Assembly (NCBI GenBank): GCA_036702975.1 | Contig: DATNPX010000006.1 | Coordinates: 1-64,000, forward strand | DNA from: DATNPX01 sp036702975 | GTDB lineage: Bacteria > Cyanobacteriota > Vampirovibrionia > Obscuribacterales > Obscuribacteraceae | Reading direction: 5' to 3' | DNA length: 64,000 nucleotides | Part shown: in pieces, positions 7,190 through 16,205 of the stretch | Numbering within the stretch: position 1 is the stretch's first letter | Layout: the number at the start of each line of letters is the position of its first letter | Made by a program: the position numbers and the translations under genes | The notes under the pieces: model-generated | Databases searched by the model: none | Told to the model about the DNA's origin: nothing | Seen by the model: the letters and a program-made list of their open reading frames with translations, nothing else

Positions 7190-8920
7190 CTATGAAGCAC
7201 CCGGTGGCAACATCTCTTGATTCGAAAGCACGTGCATAATTGCCTTTACAGGATTGACCTTCCACTGACTTCGCTCGAGCATTTTGTTCATGTCGACGAA
7301 AAGATCCATGGGTGTAGTCTTGTCTTTTCGAGCTAAATCCACAGCTTGCTGGTAACACTCGTGCGCTTCCTGGAATTTATCTTCTTTTGCTTTACAAAGT
7401 GCAAGTCCAAAATATGCCTTGCTGGTAGTGACTGCCCAGTTTGAACCTGGCAGATCTTCAGCCTCGTTGCTGTTCCACTGCTTAATGGCTTGAGTGTATG
7501 TTTGGGCCGCTTTATGATAATCGTGATTGAGGCGAAGCTTGTCTGCTGCGGCGAATTTGTTAATCAATAGCTTGGTCTTCTCTTCCGCAGACTGGTTGGA
7601 GTCATCGGCGCTTATTGCATAAGGCTGGCTGTTCCAGAGGTTCTTGTTCTCAAAGTCGCTTGGGACGTTGCTATTTGAGTAGTCCACAAATATAGTGGTG
7701 CCAATTGAAACAACAAGTGCTCCCAACACAATTGCGGTTACCTTCTTTGGTGTCATCTTAAGCCAAGACCAATGCAATTTCTTGCGATTGGCTAGCGCTT
7801 TTGCCTGCCAACCAGATTCAGATTCGTCGCGAGCGAAAATCAGATCTGCGCGCAATTGATTCATTGAGATGTAGCGGTCGTCTGGATCTTTCTGCAGGCA
7901 CTTTTGTATGACGGTGTTCAAACGCTTCAACAGGCGGTCGCTTTTTCCATCAATGTTGGGTGCCGGCGTATCACTTAGTTTCAATCGCAGAGTGTCGAGC
8001 GTGTTCGCTCCAACGAATGGTGGCATGCCGCAGAGAGTTTCATACATTAGACAACCCATGGAATAAATATCAGAGCGCTGATCTGATTCGCTTCCTGCAC
8101 ACTGTTCCGGGCTCATATACAATGGACTGCCAAAAACGTCGCCGGTATAAGTCAGTTTCTGATGTGTCTCATCGTCGGGACTTATATTAACGTCGAGCAG
8201 TTTCGCGATGCCGAAATCTAGAATCTTGACGAAGTCTTGCTGTCCTTCGTGCTCGATTAGCATGAGGTTGCTCGGCTTCAAATCACGATGGATTACCGCT
8301 CTCTCGTGCGCGTGTGCCACTGCCTCGCAAGTCTGCAAAAAGATCGGCAAAGCTCTTGCCGCCGGGAGCTTGCCGGCACGCTTGATCGCTTCGCTTAAAC
8401 TCTCACCTTCCAGATAATCCATAATCAGGAAGGCATGGTTTTCGCTTGTGACACCACAATCCATGACAGAGATTACGTTGGGGTGATTGAGGCTACTCGC
8501 CGCTTTTGCCTCACGCTGAAAACGTTGCAGGCTCTCTTTCTTTGAGGTGAGATTGTAGTTGAGAATCTTGACGGCGCAGACCTTGTTCATCACTTTGTGT
8601 CTAGCTTTGTAGACCGTGCTCATACCACCCTGACCAAGCCGGTTCAGGATCTCCCAGCGCTCGGCAATCGAGCGCGGAGGAGTAGCCGTCCCGCTCTTCT
8701 GGCTCTCCTCTGCAATGATTTCAGACAATAGCGGCAGCCGCTCGGGAACCGCGCCGGGTTTTTCCTGCGATTCTTGCGATTGGGCTTTGTCCGATTCCGA
8801 TTCGGTCAATTTGTGGTTCGGCTTAGGTTCGATTCGGCTATTTTTTGCTGGCAGCGAGAGTTTTATCTTTGCTGGTCTTCGATGTATCGACCATCGGTGA
8901 AATCTCATCGTCGAGAACAT
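7190..8920 (-). CDS. Membrane Ser/Thr protein kinase with extracytoplasmic TPR tail
   Basis: A 576-residue PknB/Stk-type kinase. A charged N-terminal linker (1-86) is followed by the kinase domain (about 87-350) with P-loop LGQGGMSTVYKA, catalytic Lys in CAVKIL, HRDLKPSNLM, DFGIAK and the GSPLYMSPEQ activation segment. A single membrane helix (TAIVLGALVVSIGTTIFV, about 395-413) and TPR-like repeats (about 450-545) follow, the latter presumably outside the membrane. The start is uncertain: ATGs at 8920 and 8908 give 70-83 bp of overlap with the upstream gene's 3' end, while a TTG near 8809 would avoid it. All catalytic residues are present, so it is likely active. Confidence 0.88.
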   Translation of the reverse strand: MFSTMRFHRWSIHRRPAKIKLSLPAKNSRIEPKPNHKLTESESDKAQSQESQEKPGAVPERLPLLSEIIAEESQKSGTATPPRSIAERWEILNRLGQGGMSTVYKARHKVMNKVCAVKILNYNLTSKKESLQRFQREAKAASSLNHPNVISVMDCGVTSENHAFLIMDYLEGESLSEAIKRAGKLPAARALPIFLQTCEAVAHAHERAVIHRDLKPSNLMLIEHEGQQDFVKILDFGIAKLLDVNISPDDETHQKLTYTGDVFGSPLYMSPEQCAGSESDQRSDIYSMGCLMYETLCGMPPFVGANTLDTLRLKLSDTPAPNIDGKSDRLLKRLNTVIQKCLQKDPDDRYISMNQLRADLIFARDESESGWQAKALANRKKLHWSWLKMTPKKVTAIVLGALVVSIGTTIFVDYSNSNVPSDFENKNLWNSQPYAISADDSNQSAEEKTKLLINKFAAADKLRLNHDYHKAAQTYTQAIKQWNSNEAEDLPGSNWAVTTSKAYFGLALCKAKEDKFQEAHECYQQAVDLARKDKTTPMDLFVDMNKMLERSQWKVNPVKAIMHVLSNQEMLPPGAS

Positions 8921-9869
8921 AGGCGAAAATCAGAGGAGCGACGATGGTTGCATCCGACTCAATCACGAAGCGTGGTGTATCGGTATCGAGTTTGCCCCAG
9001 GAGATTTTCTCGTTCGGCACGGCACCGCTGTATGAACCGTAAGATGTGGTGCTGTCTGAAATCTGGCAGAAGTAGCCCCAATAGCTGCAGTGTTCTTGCA
9101 AGTCCTGATGAATCAGTGGTACAACGCAAATTGGGAAGTCGCCGGCGATGCCACCACCAATCTGGAAGAAACCGACCGACGATTTAGCGGCCGTCTCTTT
9201 ATACCAGCGAACCATTTCCTGCATGTACTCGAGTCCGGATTTTACGACCTGGCAGCTTGAGATTTCTCCACGGATAACGTGTGACACAAAAATGTTACCG
9301 AGCGTAGAATCTTCCCAACCGGGGACGATAATCGGCAAGTTCTTTTCGCAAGCAGCCAGGAGCCAAGAGTCTTTGGGATCTATTTGGTAGTGTTTCTCGA
9401 TCTTGCCGCTGCGCAAGAGCTGGTACATGAACTCATGCGGGAAGTAACGTTCGCCTTTTTTGTCCGCGTTTTCCCAGAGCTCGAGCACTTCTTTCTCAAT
9501 TCGTCTGATCGCCTGATCTTCTGGGATGCAGGTGTCTGTGACACGATTCATTCCGTTGTCACGAAGATCAGCTTCATCTTGAGGACTGAGTTGGCGGTAG
9601 TGAGGGACTCGCTTGTAGTAGTCGTGTGCCACCAGGTTGAAGACGTCTTCTTCAAGGTTGGCGCCCGTGCAGCAGACCGCAGCCACTTTATCTTGGCGGA
9701 TCATGTCGGCGAGCGACAATCCGAGCTCGGCTGTGCTCATGGCCCCAGCTAGCGTCACGAACATCTTGCCGCCGTTGGCCAGGTGCTGGACATAAGCTTC
9801 AGCTGCGTCGATGACGACCGCAGCATTGAAGTGACGATAGTGATGTTTGATAAATTGTTTGACGCTCAT
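8838..9869 (-). CDS. Deoxyhypusine synthase-family protein
   Basis: A 343-residue member of the deoxyhypusine synthase fold (NAD-dependent aminobutyl transfer from spermidine). Visible family features are the N-terminal AGAMSTAELG, the nucleotide-binding CCTGANLEEDVFNL, HEFMYQLL, IIVPGWEDSTLGN, GFFQIGGGIAGDFP, SYSGAVPNEK and the SWGKL segment that holds the catalytic lysine in eukaryotic DHS. Bacteria lack eIF5A, and characterised bacterial members often act in polyamine metabolism (for example homospermidine synthesis), so the substrate here is unknown. The Lys/Ser-rich C-terminal tail overlaps the kinase N-terminus in another frame. Upstream is a 730-bp region with little coding evidence. 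Confidence 0.85.
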   Translation of the reverse strand: MSVKQFIKHHYRHFNAAVVIDAAEAYVQHLANGGKMFVTLAGAMSTAELGLSLADMIRQDKVAAVCCTGANLEEDVFNLVAHDYYKRVPHYRQLSPQDEADLRDNGMNRVTDTCIPEDQAIRRIEKEVLELWENADKKGERYFPHEFMYQLLRSGKIEKHYQIDPKDSWLLAACEKNLPIIVPGWEDSTLGNIFVSHVIRGEISSCQVVKSGLEYMQEMVRWYKETAAKSSVGFFQIGGGIAGDFPICVVPLIHQDLQEHCSYWGYFCQISDSTTSYGSYSGAVPNEKISWGKLDTDTPRFVIESDATIVAPLIFAYVLDDEISPMVDTSKTSKDKTLAASKK

Positions 9870-10280
9870 GATTCAGCCCCGTTCGAACACCGCGCAAGCC
9901 GGCGATAGATGATGTATTACACGTAGGTATGTTATGCAAATATTGCGTTTACGTCAGCTTTATTTGAGAAAGTTTAAAGTCGCAACCTGGCGCATTGTGT
10001 CAGCTTGCTGAACTGAGACTAAGCTTTAATCTCATGTTTAGAAAGTTGTCTTTGCTAGCGAATCTTGAAAAGCTGCTTGAGCGCCGCCTATACGGAAGTG
10101 TGCGCGATGTTTATGAGGGGCAGTGCATTGAACGCGTGACAAATGCGCGGATAATTCAAGAAGATTTGACTCGGTCGACAAGGTCGTCTGGAACTCGTCA
10201 AACAGGCAACCGTAAGCGCTGTTGATTTGCGCAGCGCGGGGATTCCCAATTGCAAGATTTTCAGGAAAAGAAATAAGCCG
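9870..10280. other. Mostly non-coding region upstream of the DHS-like gene
   Basis: It holds the start region of the minus-strand DHS-like gene and one weak plus-strand ORF (10034-10225, 63 aa, MFRKLSLLANLEKLLERRLY) that lacks a clear ribosome-binding site. I cannot support an RNA gene or a promoter here. Confidence 0.4.
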
Positions 10281-10454
10281 ATGGCAATTGAACTACTTTT
10301 GTTTACGATCGTGGCTACCTTAGTCACTTTTGCTTTGGTAACCAAGTTTGCGACAAATGTACCAAATCTGCAGAAACCCTCAATTAAGAGAGGGGCCTGG
10401 GGTGCTTATCCAGACGCGTCCGCCACTCCACCTTTACCCGCGCAACGACGATAG
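10281..10454 (+). CDS. Small single-pass membrane protein (57 aa)
   Basis: ATG at 10281. One N-terminal transmembrane helix (MAIELLLFTIVATLVTFALV) is followed by a short Pro/Ala-rich tail (SIKRGAWGAYPDASATPPLP). AGGAAAAG lies upstream but at long spacing. No family is recognised. The peptide looks real from composition only. A long hairpin follows 43 bp downstream. Confidence 0.45.
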   Translation: MAIELLLFTIVATLVTFALVTKFATNVPNLQKPSIKRGAWGAYPDASATPPLPAQRR

Positions 10455-10496
10455 TAAGATTCTGCGAAACCCGCTGAATCTCCTTAGTAGCGTCGG

Positions 10497-10554
10497 GATG
10501 AGGGCATGTTCCTGCCCTCTTTTGGGCTGCTGAGGGCAGGAACATGCCCTCATC
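10497..10554. terminator. Long perfect hairpin between convergent genes
   Basis: A perfect 23-bp inverted repeat (arms 10497-10519 and 10532-10554, 12-nt loop containing TTTT) in the gap between the small membrane protein gene and the converging acyl-CoA synthetase gene. Position suggests a two-way terminator, but no U-tract follows the stem. A palindromic mobile or repeat element is also possible. Confidence 0.6.
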
Positions 10555-10592
10555 TCGGCGCGGTAATTTCCACTCGGCGCGGTAATTTCCAC
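10555..10592. repeat. 19-bp tandem direct repeat
   Basis: Two perfect copies of TCGGCGCGGTAATTTCCAC sit head to tail (10555-10573, 10574-10592), directly after the 23-bp hairpin and 13 bp before the stop of the minus-strand gene. Function unknown. Confidence 0.95.
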
Positions 10593-10605
10593 GCAACTCG
10601 CTTAT

Positions 10606-12201
10606 CTAGCTACTAGCACCGGCAGTGACCGGTTGCGCCACCAATTGCTTTTTGTCGACCTTGCCACTGGATGTTTTCGGCAGCGGCTGGCTGGCTGGGA
10701 AGAAATCCCAATCCATCGGTCGCAATTCACGCTTCAGCCGCTGTTTGCACAGCTCACGAAGTTGAGCAATCAACTCCTGTCTTGCGCCTTTGCGTACTTC
10801 GCCATCACCTTCGAGTTTGTCACTGATGTCGCCCTCGCGTGCAACGATGATCGCTTTCACTGCCTGTCCAAGCTGTTTGTTGGGAATGCCGATAACAGCC
10901 ACTTCCTTAACCAGTGGGTGCTGTCTTAGCACGTCCTCTACTTCGGTCGGGAACACCTTATTTCCCGCTACCACGATCATCTCTTTGTTGCGACCGGAGA
11001 TAAACAGGTATTCGTCCTTGATGTAGCCCATGTCACCGGTGTGATACTGTGCGTTGTTCAAAACTTTGGCGGTCTCATGCGGATTGTCGAGGTATCCGAG
11101 CATCAGGCATGGACCGGAGATACGAATTTCGCCAGTTTCGCCTGGGGGAAGAACATTGTTTTCGGCATCGACGATGTCGACTTTAACAGACGGAATGATC
11201 TTTCCAACCGATTCAACTGGTCCATCAATGTTCAAGGAGATCACTTTAGATTCAGTTGAGCCGTAGCCATTGTTCAAGCGCTTGCCATATTTCTTCTCGA
11301 ACTCCTGGGCGAGAGAAAGTGGCAGCGGTGCGCCACCACATAGAAGCACTTCCGTTTTGGAGAGATCCACCATGCCTGGTGGCAGTCCCAGCATTGCGCC
11401 GTACAAAGTCGGCACACCGCATAGAATCTCCGGAGCATATTTTTTCGCGCAGACAAAGAAACTTTGAGGAGAGAGTTCGTTGAAAAGGACAGGAGCACCA
11501 TAGATGTAACAGGCGTAGAAGACCTCCAGCCCGAATATGTGGCTCAGAGGTAGCGGCAGCAGAACCTTTGTATCTTTATTCAGTTTGACCAACGGTCCCA
11601 ACTCCAAAAGATTGGTCACCAGTGTTCCCAGGTTGTGTACTGCACCTTTGGGAATGCCCGTCGTGCCCGAGGTCAATATGATTAGTGCCGGTGCCTCCAA
11701 GTCGAGCGTCTTGATATCGATCGGTTTCAAAGCATCTTTGTCGCAAGCGTCATCATTGCCCAATAAAGTGCTGAGTTTTGCCAGATCGAATTTGGTGGCT
11801 TTTGCATTCTGGTACGAACTGGAAAGATTTGGGTTGTAACGGCTAGAAGCACAGAGCAGTTTTACTTGAATCGCATTGGCGACGTTCTCAACTTCTTTCT
11901 CGGTGAGCCGAAAATCGACAGGGACAGCGATTGCACCCAGCCTCCAGAGCGCGGCTGTCGCCGCAGCCATCTCTGCGCAGTTGGCAGCAGTGAGCATGAT
12001 CTTGTCTTGCTTGCCGATGCCTGCCCTCTTGAATTCCGCTACGCCAATCGCGATCAATTTCTCAAAGTCTTTATAAGTGACCGTGCGGTCACTTCCGTCC
12101 TGGTTGCCGCCGGCCTGGATAATCGCTGTATCCTTAGCCTTATCGGGAGCAGAAGTGGCTGGATTGAACAGGAATTGAAGGGCTTGTTCGTTGCTAGGCA
12201 T
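10606..12201 (-). CDS. AMP-dependent acyl-CoA synthetase/ligase
   Basis: A 531-residue ANL-superfamily enzyme that activates a carboxylate (probably a fatty acid) to an acyl-adenylate and transfers it to CoA. Motifs in order: A3 LTSGTTGIPKGAVHN, A5 NGYGSTE, A7 YHTGDMGYI, A8 FISGRNKEMIVVAGNKVFP, and the A10 lysine in PKTSSGKVDKK. The N-terminal part has the class I/long-chain ligase pattern (AVPVDFRLTEKEVENV). An acidic/basic stretch (about 465-490, DKLEGDGEVRKGARQ) interrupts the C-terminal lobe. Substrate specificity cannot be read from the sequence. It starts at an ATG 144 bp from the divergent RNase J-like gene. Confidence 0.88.
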   Translation of the reverse strand: MPSNEQALQFLFNPATSAPDKAKDTAIIQAGGNQDGSDRTVTYKDFEKLIAIGVAEFKRAGIGKQDKIMLTAANCAEMAAATAALWRLGAIAVPVDFRLTEKEVENVANAIQVKLLCASSRYNPNLSSSYQNAKATKFDLAKLSTLLGNDDACDKDALKPIDIKTLDLEAPALIILTSGTTGIPKGAVHNLGTLVTNLLELGPLVKLNKDTKVLLPLPLSHIFGLEVFYACYIYGAPVLFNELSPQSFFVCAKKYAPEILCGVPTLYGAMLGLPPGMVDLSKTEVLLCGGAPLPLSLAQEFEKKYGKRLNNGYGSTESKVISLNIDGPVESVGKIIPSVKVDIVDAENNVLPPGETGEIRISGPCLMLGYLDNPHETAKVLNNAQYHTGDMGYIKDEYLFISGRNKEMIVVAGNKVFPTEVEDVLRQHPLVKEVAVIGIPNKQLGQAVKAIIVAREGDISDKLEGDGEVRKGARQELIAQLRELCKQRLKRELRPMDWDFFPASQPLPKTSSGKVDKKQLVAQPVTAGASS

Positions 12202-12345
12202 TTTCTTATCTCTTTTGGTAGGGCGAACAGGGGCTCCAGATGCCAGAATGTCTAAGTTCTACGGTCTAAATTCTACGCTTTTTAGCAATCGATATCAGTA
12301 GGCTGCCAACACCTTTAGAATTGTTGGACTGAAAGGAGAGCAATC

Positions 12346-14085
12346 CTGGGTTACATTATTACCGATGGCGTCGAATTAAAGCATGATAGCCTGGCCGTAA
12401 TTCCACTTGGTGGACAGAGCGAAATCGGTCAGGTTCTCTGGGTGCTCACCTACGGCGACGAGATTTTGCTCGTCGATGCTGGTGCTGCCTATCCATCTGA
12501 AGAATTGCCGGGCGTAGATCTGCTTTTGCCGAACACTAATTTTTTGGAAGCGAACCAGGACAAAATCGTGGCTCTGCTTTTGACCAATGCCCACGAGGAG
12601 CATTGCGGCGCTGTATCTTATCTGCTGCATCACCTCAAGATTCCCAAAATCATGGGGCCTCGCTTCGTCTCGGCGTTCCTCGCTCAGTGCGCCATTGACC
12701 GCAATCAGGCTGGCTTCGATTGTCCTGAAGTGGACACCATTCAGATTCGGCATCCATATCAGATCGGTTCCTTTCAAGTTGAATGGGTTCAGGTAAATGA
12801 CGCAGTGGCCGATGCCTGCGCTCTGAAGATTGGAACGCCGCAAGGAGTCGTCGTTTACACGTCGAGCTTTAAGCTCGACCAAACTCCGGTAGACAACAAA
12901 TTGATGGACGTCGCCTCACTTGCCCAACTTGGTGACAGCGGAACCTTGTTGCTCATAAGCGATTCTGCCGGTGCCGAGCAACCTGGTTACACGCCATCGG
13001 AAAAAGCCGTCAAGTCGCGACTGGAAGAGATTCTATCGGATGCAGAAGGTCGTGTCGTCGTTGTTCTTCCTGGAACCAACACTCATAGACTACAAATATT
13101 GTTCGATTTGGCATCAGCGCTTGGACGCAAAGTTGCGCTGTTAGGCGAAACACTCGTGCGAACAGCTGTGTCAGCTGCTATCACTGGCAATCTTGTTTAC
13201 GAGCGAAAGATAGAGGCTTCTGTAGCCGACATCGAGAGTCTGCCCGACAGGCAGGTTTTGCTTGTTGCTACCGGTCTCGAAGGCGACCCGATGCAGATAT
13301 TGAACGAGCTCGCTCTGGAGCGCCATCCTGACTTCACAGTGAAAGAGGGGGACACAGTCGTCTATAGTGCGGAAGTTTATCCTGGCCGCTCACGCCAGAT
13401 GGCTTTCATTCTTGACCAGTTCTTATCTATGGGTGTCAAGACGATCTTTGGTCCTCGTCAGCGGGTTCATGTATCCAAGCATGCAAGCCGCGAAGAACTA
13501 AAACTTATGCTATCGCTGGTGGTGCCGAAATATTTCGTGCCGGCGTTTGGCGAAGGACGTCACATCATGCACCACGCGCAGCTCGCCGAGGAATGGGGGG
13601 TGCCTGACGACGCTATCTTCCCTCTCAAGAATGGCGAGATTCTAGAAATCAATAACGGCGTTGCTGCTGCGATCGGATCTATCGAAGCGCAGTCTGTCTA
13701 TTTCAATCGTGATCAGGGCGAACGAGTCACGACTTACTCTGTTCATGAAAGGCGTAACCTCAGCCTGGAAGGAATTGTCACCATCGGCCTGGTTGTTACA
13801 CCAAAAGGTGATCTGGTTTCCGGTCCAAATATTGAAGTGAATGCATCGGGATTCCTACGCTCGCCAGAGTGGGAGGTCGCCAAAATCGAGCTGACGAACA
13901 ATATTTTGGAGACCATAAAGCGTTTCAGCCCGGAACCCCTTGTCCCGGAGGCGCAGCGCGTGGCTTATGAATCGACTGTGTTAAGAGCCTCCGTGCGCGA
14001 GGTCGCCTCCAAAACATTGCGCTCCAAACTACAGGCAAAACCGAATCTGCAAGTGGTTGTTCAGGAGTTGCAGTCCGTTACGTAG
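12346..14085 (+). CDS. RNase J-like metallo-beta-lactamase/beta-CASP protein, catalytic site degenerate
   Basis: The order of motifs follows RNase J: VIPLGGQSEIGQ, LLVDAGAAYPSEELPGVDLL, SDSAGAEQPGYTPSE, ATGLEGDPMQ, VHVSKHASREELK. The metal site is damaged. Canonical THGHEDH is TNAHEEH (residues 80-86), HTGDFK is YTSSFK, and PVHGEYRH is PAFGEGRH. It is therefore probably not a normal nuclease; an RNA-binding or scaffold role is an inference. Homology begins upstream of the first ATG/GTG/TTG in frame (GTG 12442). Back to a stop at 12316 only CTG 12346, ATC 12343 and ATT codons are available. CTG at 12346 lies 5 bases after AAAGGAGAG and is used here (579 aa). Confidence 0.82.
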   Translation: MGYIITDGVELKHDSLAVIPLGGQSEIGQVLWVLTYGDEILLVDAGAAYPSEELPGVDLLLPNTNFLEANQDKIVALLLTNAHEEHCGAVSYLLHHLKIPKIMGPRFVSAFLAQCAIDRNQAGFDCPEVDTIQIRHPYQIGSFQVEWVQVNDAVADACALKIGTPQGVVVYTSSFKLDQTPVDNKLMDVASLAQLGDSGTLLLISDSAGAEQPGYTPSEKAVKSRLEEILSDAEGRVVVVLPGTNTHRLQILFDLASALGRKVALLGETLVRTAVSAAITGNLVYERKIEASVADIESLPDRQVLLVATGLEGDPMQILNELALERHPDFTVKEGDTVVYSAEVYPGRSRQMAFILDQFLSMGVKTIFGPRQRVHVSKHASREELKLMLSLVVPKYFVPAFGEGRHIMHHAQLAEEWGVPDDAIFPLKNGEILEINNGVAAAIGSIEAQSVYFNRDQGERVTTYSVHERRNLSLEGIVTIGLVVTPKGDLVSGPNIEVNASGFLRSPEWEVAKIELTNNILETIKRFSPEPLVPEAQRVAYESTVLRASVREVASKTLRSKLQAKPNLQVVVQELQSVT

Positions 14086-14394
14086 CCGGCAAGTTCAGAG
14101 CCTTTTCATCTGAAGGCCCAAGAATGGTGAAAGCTTGTCCAGGAGCGGGCTTTGCCTTTTTGAATGTCCGACTCTACTGACAATTATTGCACCATTGTAA
14201 TTGTCTCGTTTTGCGCGAATGCCCCTGACCTTCTACAATATCTAGAGTCTCTGGGTATTGAGCCTGGATATTGAGATTATTACTGCTGGAATTGCATGAG
14301 ATTAGATAACTGCTGTGTTTGCGGTGCGACGGCAACTAATGCAGGTGAGAACCGTCCAATCGAATCATGAATCAGAGTAAGAAGTAGTGCTACC
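14086..14394. other. Intergenic region, no gene seen
   Basis: About 310 bp between the RNase J-like and LCP genes. The stretch AAGGC...GCCTTTTT at about 14113-14160 could form a weak terminator with a long loop. I see no ORF or RNA gene. Confidence 0.4.
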
Positions 14395-14421
14395 GGGCAA
14401 AAAGCAATGCCCATCTATAAT
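14395..14421 (+). promoter_or_regulatory. Candidate -10 element and operator-like inverted repeat
   Basis: A consensus TATAAT (14416-14421) lies 24 bp before the start of the LCP gene. Where a -35 would lie there is instead an inverted repeat GGGCA-N8-TGCCC (14395-14412), which could bind an activator or repressor. Confidence 0.4.
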
Positions 14422-14444
14422 AGCCGCATGCGAGGCGCTAGCTC

Positions 14445-16112
14445 TTGAGAAAACTAATGTGGTCCGTAATATGCGCGCTGTTGCTTGTCATCGGCTGGTT
14501 GACCATCTCGTTCCATAAACACGGTGTTGATTCGTCGGCTTACGGTCCTTCTATTCAGACTCCAATAGGAGATATCTCAATCGGTTTGCCACAATTCCCT
14601 AATATGGGATTGGGTGCGCTCAGCCAACCAACGACGATTCTCTTTATGGGTGTGGACGTTCAGTATTCAGGTGCCGGGCGTAGTCTCGTAGCGGATAAGA
14701 CCGCTTTGAACGGACGCTCGGATACGATGATGCTCGTTTTCTTAAATCCGCCTCAGAACAAGGTCTCTGTATTACACATTCCCAGAGACACAGAAGCAAT
14801 GGTCGGTAAGTACGGCGTGCAGAAGATAAACTCTGCTAACGCGCTGGGTGGAGCCGAATTGGCAAGATCGGCTGTGACCAATCTGTTGGGTATTGGTGTC
14901 GATCATTATGTGGTTATGAACCTGCAAGGTCTCGTGCAACTTGTCAACGAACTCGGTGGTGTTACCGTCGAAGTGCCGAAGAAGATGAGTTATATGGATT
15001 GGACTGCTAAGTTGAAGATCGATCTTGATCCTGGCTGGCACACTTTGACCGGTAACCAGGCAATGGGATTCGTTCGATTTAGGCATGACGACCTCGGCGA
15101 CATCGGTCGCGTGCAGCGCCAGCAAGTATTTTTGCAAGCGGCTGAACGGAAGATGTTAGACCCGCGTTCTTGGGTGCATGTGCCTGCATGTATCGACATC
15201 GCGATGAAGAACATGCAGACCGACATGACTCAAGCTGACGTCTTCCAATCGCTCAATTTTTTGCATGGTGTGCCGAAGTCGAATATCAAATTTGTTATGT
15301 TGCCCGGCCAATTTTCTGGAAACGGCGATTGGATTGCGACAAGCGAAGCTCGAGGTCTTGCACAGCAACTGCTTAATCCAGACCAAGAATATGCTGCAAA
15401 TCGTCGCAATATTCAGGTGTGCATCAAGAACGCAAGCTCAGACAAATCAATGGCCGGTAAGCTGTCGCTGGCATTGCGGAAGCTTGGCTATATAACCAGC
15501 GTTGGGAAAGATGAAAAGGATGCTGTATACAAAAACACCCGAATCATCGTGCAGAACGGAAACGTTGCAAACGGCAACATGATGCGCGCAGACCTTGGCA
15601 ATATCGGTGATGTCGTGTGCGCCTCTGTCGGAGACCTCTACAGCAAAATAACGATTCTCGCATGTGACGACATCAAGCTTGAATCCATCACCCAATCTTC
15701 TCCAGACTCACCGTATGTGGTGCCGCAAGCCCCTACTCCGATCATTCCTCCAGCCCCTGTGCGTATTATCGGCAAGCACTCTCGCAAGGACACACAACCT
15801 AGTGCATCGGAAACTGAGATTATCGATCCTGCAAGCGCTCCTGAGACGGCTGGTGCTCCATCCAGCGAGCTGCCTAATGTTTTAACTGGCGAGCAGACTC
15901 CGGCCAACGGCACTGAACCGTTGGCGGCTCCAACTCCTTCTGTAAACGGTGGGGCCAACGCCGCCGAATCAAGGCCGTATACCATCTACACACCGCCTGC
16001 CCAGCAGAGTGCGCCGTCGCGAGCTGTAGTTCCAACCGCTGCTTCGGAGCCGATGTCGTCAACCGCTCCGCTGCCAGGGAACACCGAGCCAACTTCGCCA
16101 GTCGAGCGCTAA
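14445..16112 (+). CDS. LytR-CpsA-Psr (LCP) family cell-wall polymer transferase
   Basis: LCP proteins transfer undecaprenyl-linked glycopolymers to the cell wall or other acceptors outside the membrane. The 555-residue product has an N-terminal anchor (VICALLLVIGWLTI), then the LCP domain (about 60-235) with ILFMGVDVQ, NGRSDTMMLVFLNP, VLHIPRDTEAMV, KINSANALGGAELA, VNELGGVTVEVP and FVRFRHDDLGDIGRVQRQQ, including the conserved Arg/Asp residues that bind the lipid pyrophosphate. A LytR C-terminal-type domain (about 325-415, IQVCIKNASSDKSMAGKLS) and a Pro/Ser/Thr-rich tail follow. TTG 14445 was chosen because GAGG lies 9 bp upstream; ATG 14457 is possible. Confidence 0.9.
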   Translation: MRKLMWSVICALLLVIGWLTISFHKHGVDSSAYGPSIQTPIGDISIGLPQFPNMGLGALSQPTTILFMGVDVQYSGAGRSLVADKTALNGRSDTMMLVFLNPPQNKVSVLHIPRDTEAMVGKYGVQKINSANALGGAELARSAVTNLLGIGVDHYVVMNLQGLVQLVNELGGVTVEVPKKMSYMDWTAKLKIDLDPGWHTLTGNQAMGFVRFRHDDLGDIGRVQRQQVFLQAAERKMLDPRSWVHVPACIDIAMKNMQTDMTQADVFQSLNFLHGVPKSNIKFVMLPGQFSGNGDWIATSEARGLAQQLLNPDQEYAANRRNIQVCIKNASSDKSMAGKLSLALRKLGYITSVGKDEKDAVYKNTRIIVQNGNVANGNMMRADLGNIGDVVCASVGDLYSKITILACDDIKLESITQSSPDSPYVVPQAPTPIIPPAPVRIIGKHSRKDTQPSASETEIIDPASAPETAGAPSSELPNVLTGEQTPANGTEPLAAPTPSVNGGANAAESRPYTIYTPPAQQSAPSRAVVPTAASEPMSSTAPLPGNTEPTSPVER

Positions 16113-16205
16113 GGTCAAACCAGCGCTAAGTTCAAACCACGACCGCCTGAGATTTTCATGAGGCAACGGTCAACGCTCCACGATATCTTTCAGACAAGAG
16201 AATCG

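Noticed and set aside
10034..10225. 63-residue plus-strand ORF as a gene
   Set aside because: No Shine-Dalgarno, no recognised motif, and a basic frayed C-terminus; noted only in the intergenic description.
15638..15985. 115-residue minus-strand ORF with smooth composition inside the LCP gene
   Set aside because: It is antisense to the Pro/Ala-rich tail of a clearly real gene; its composition follows from that.
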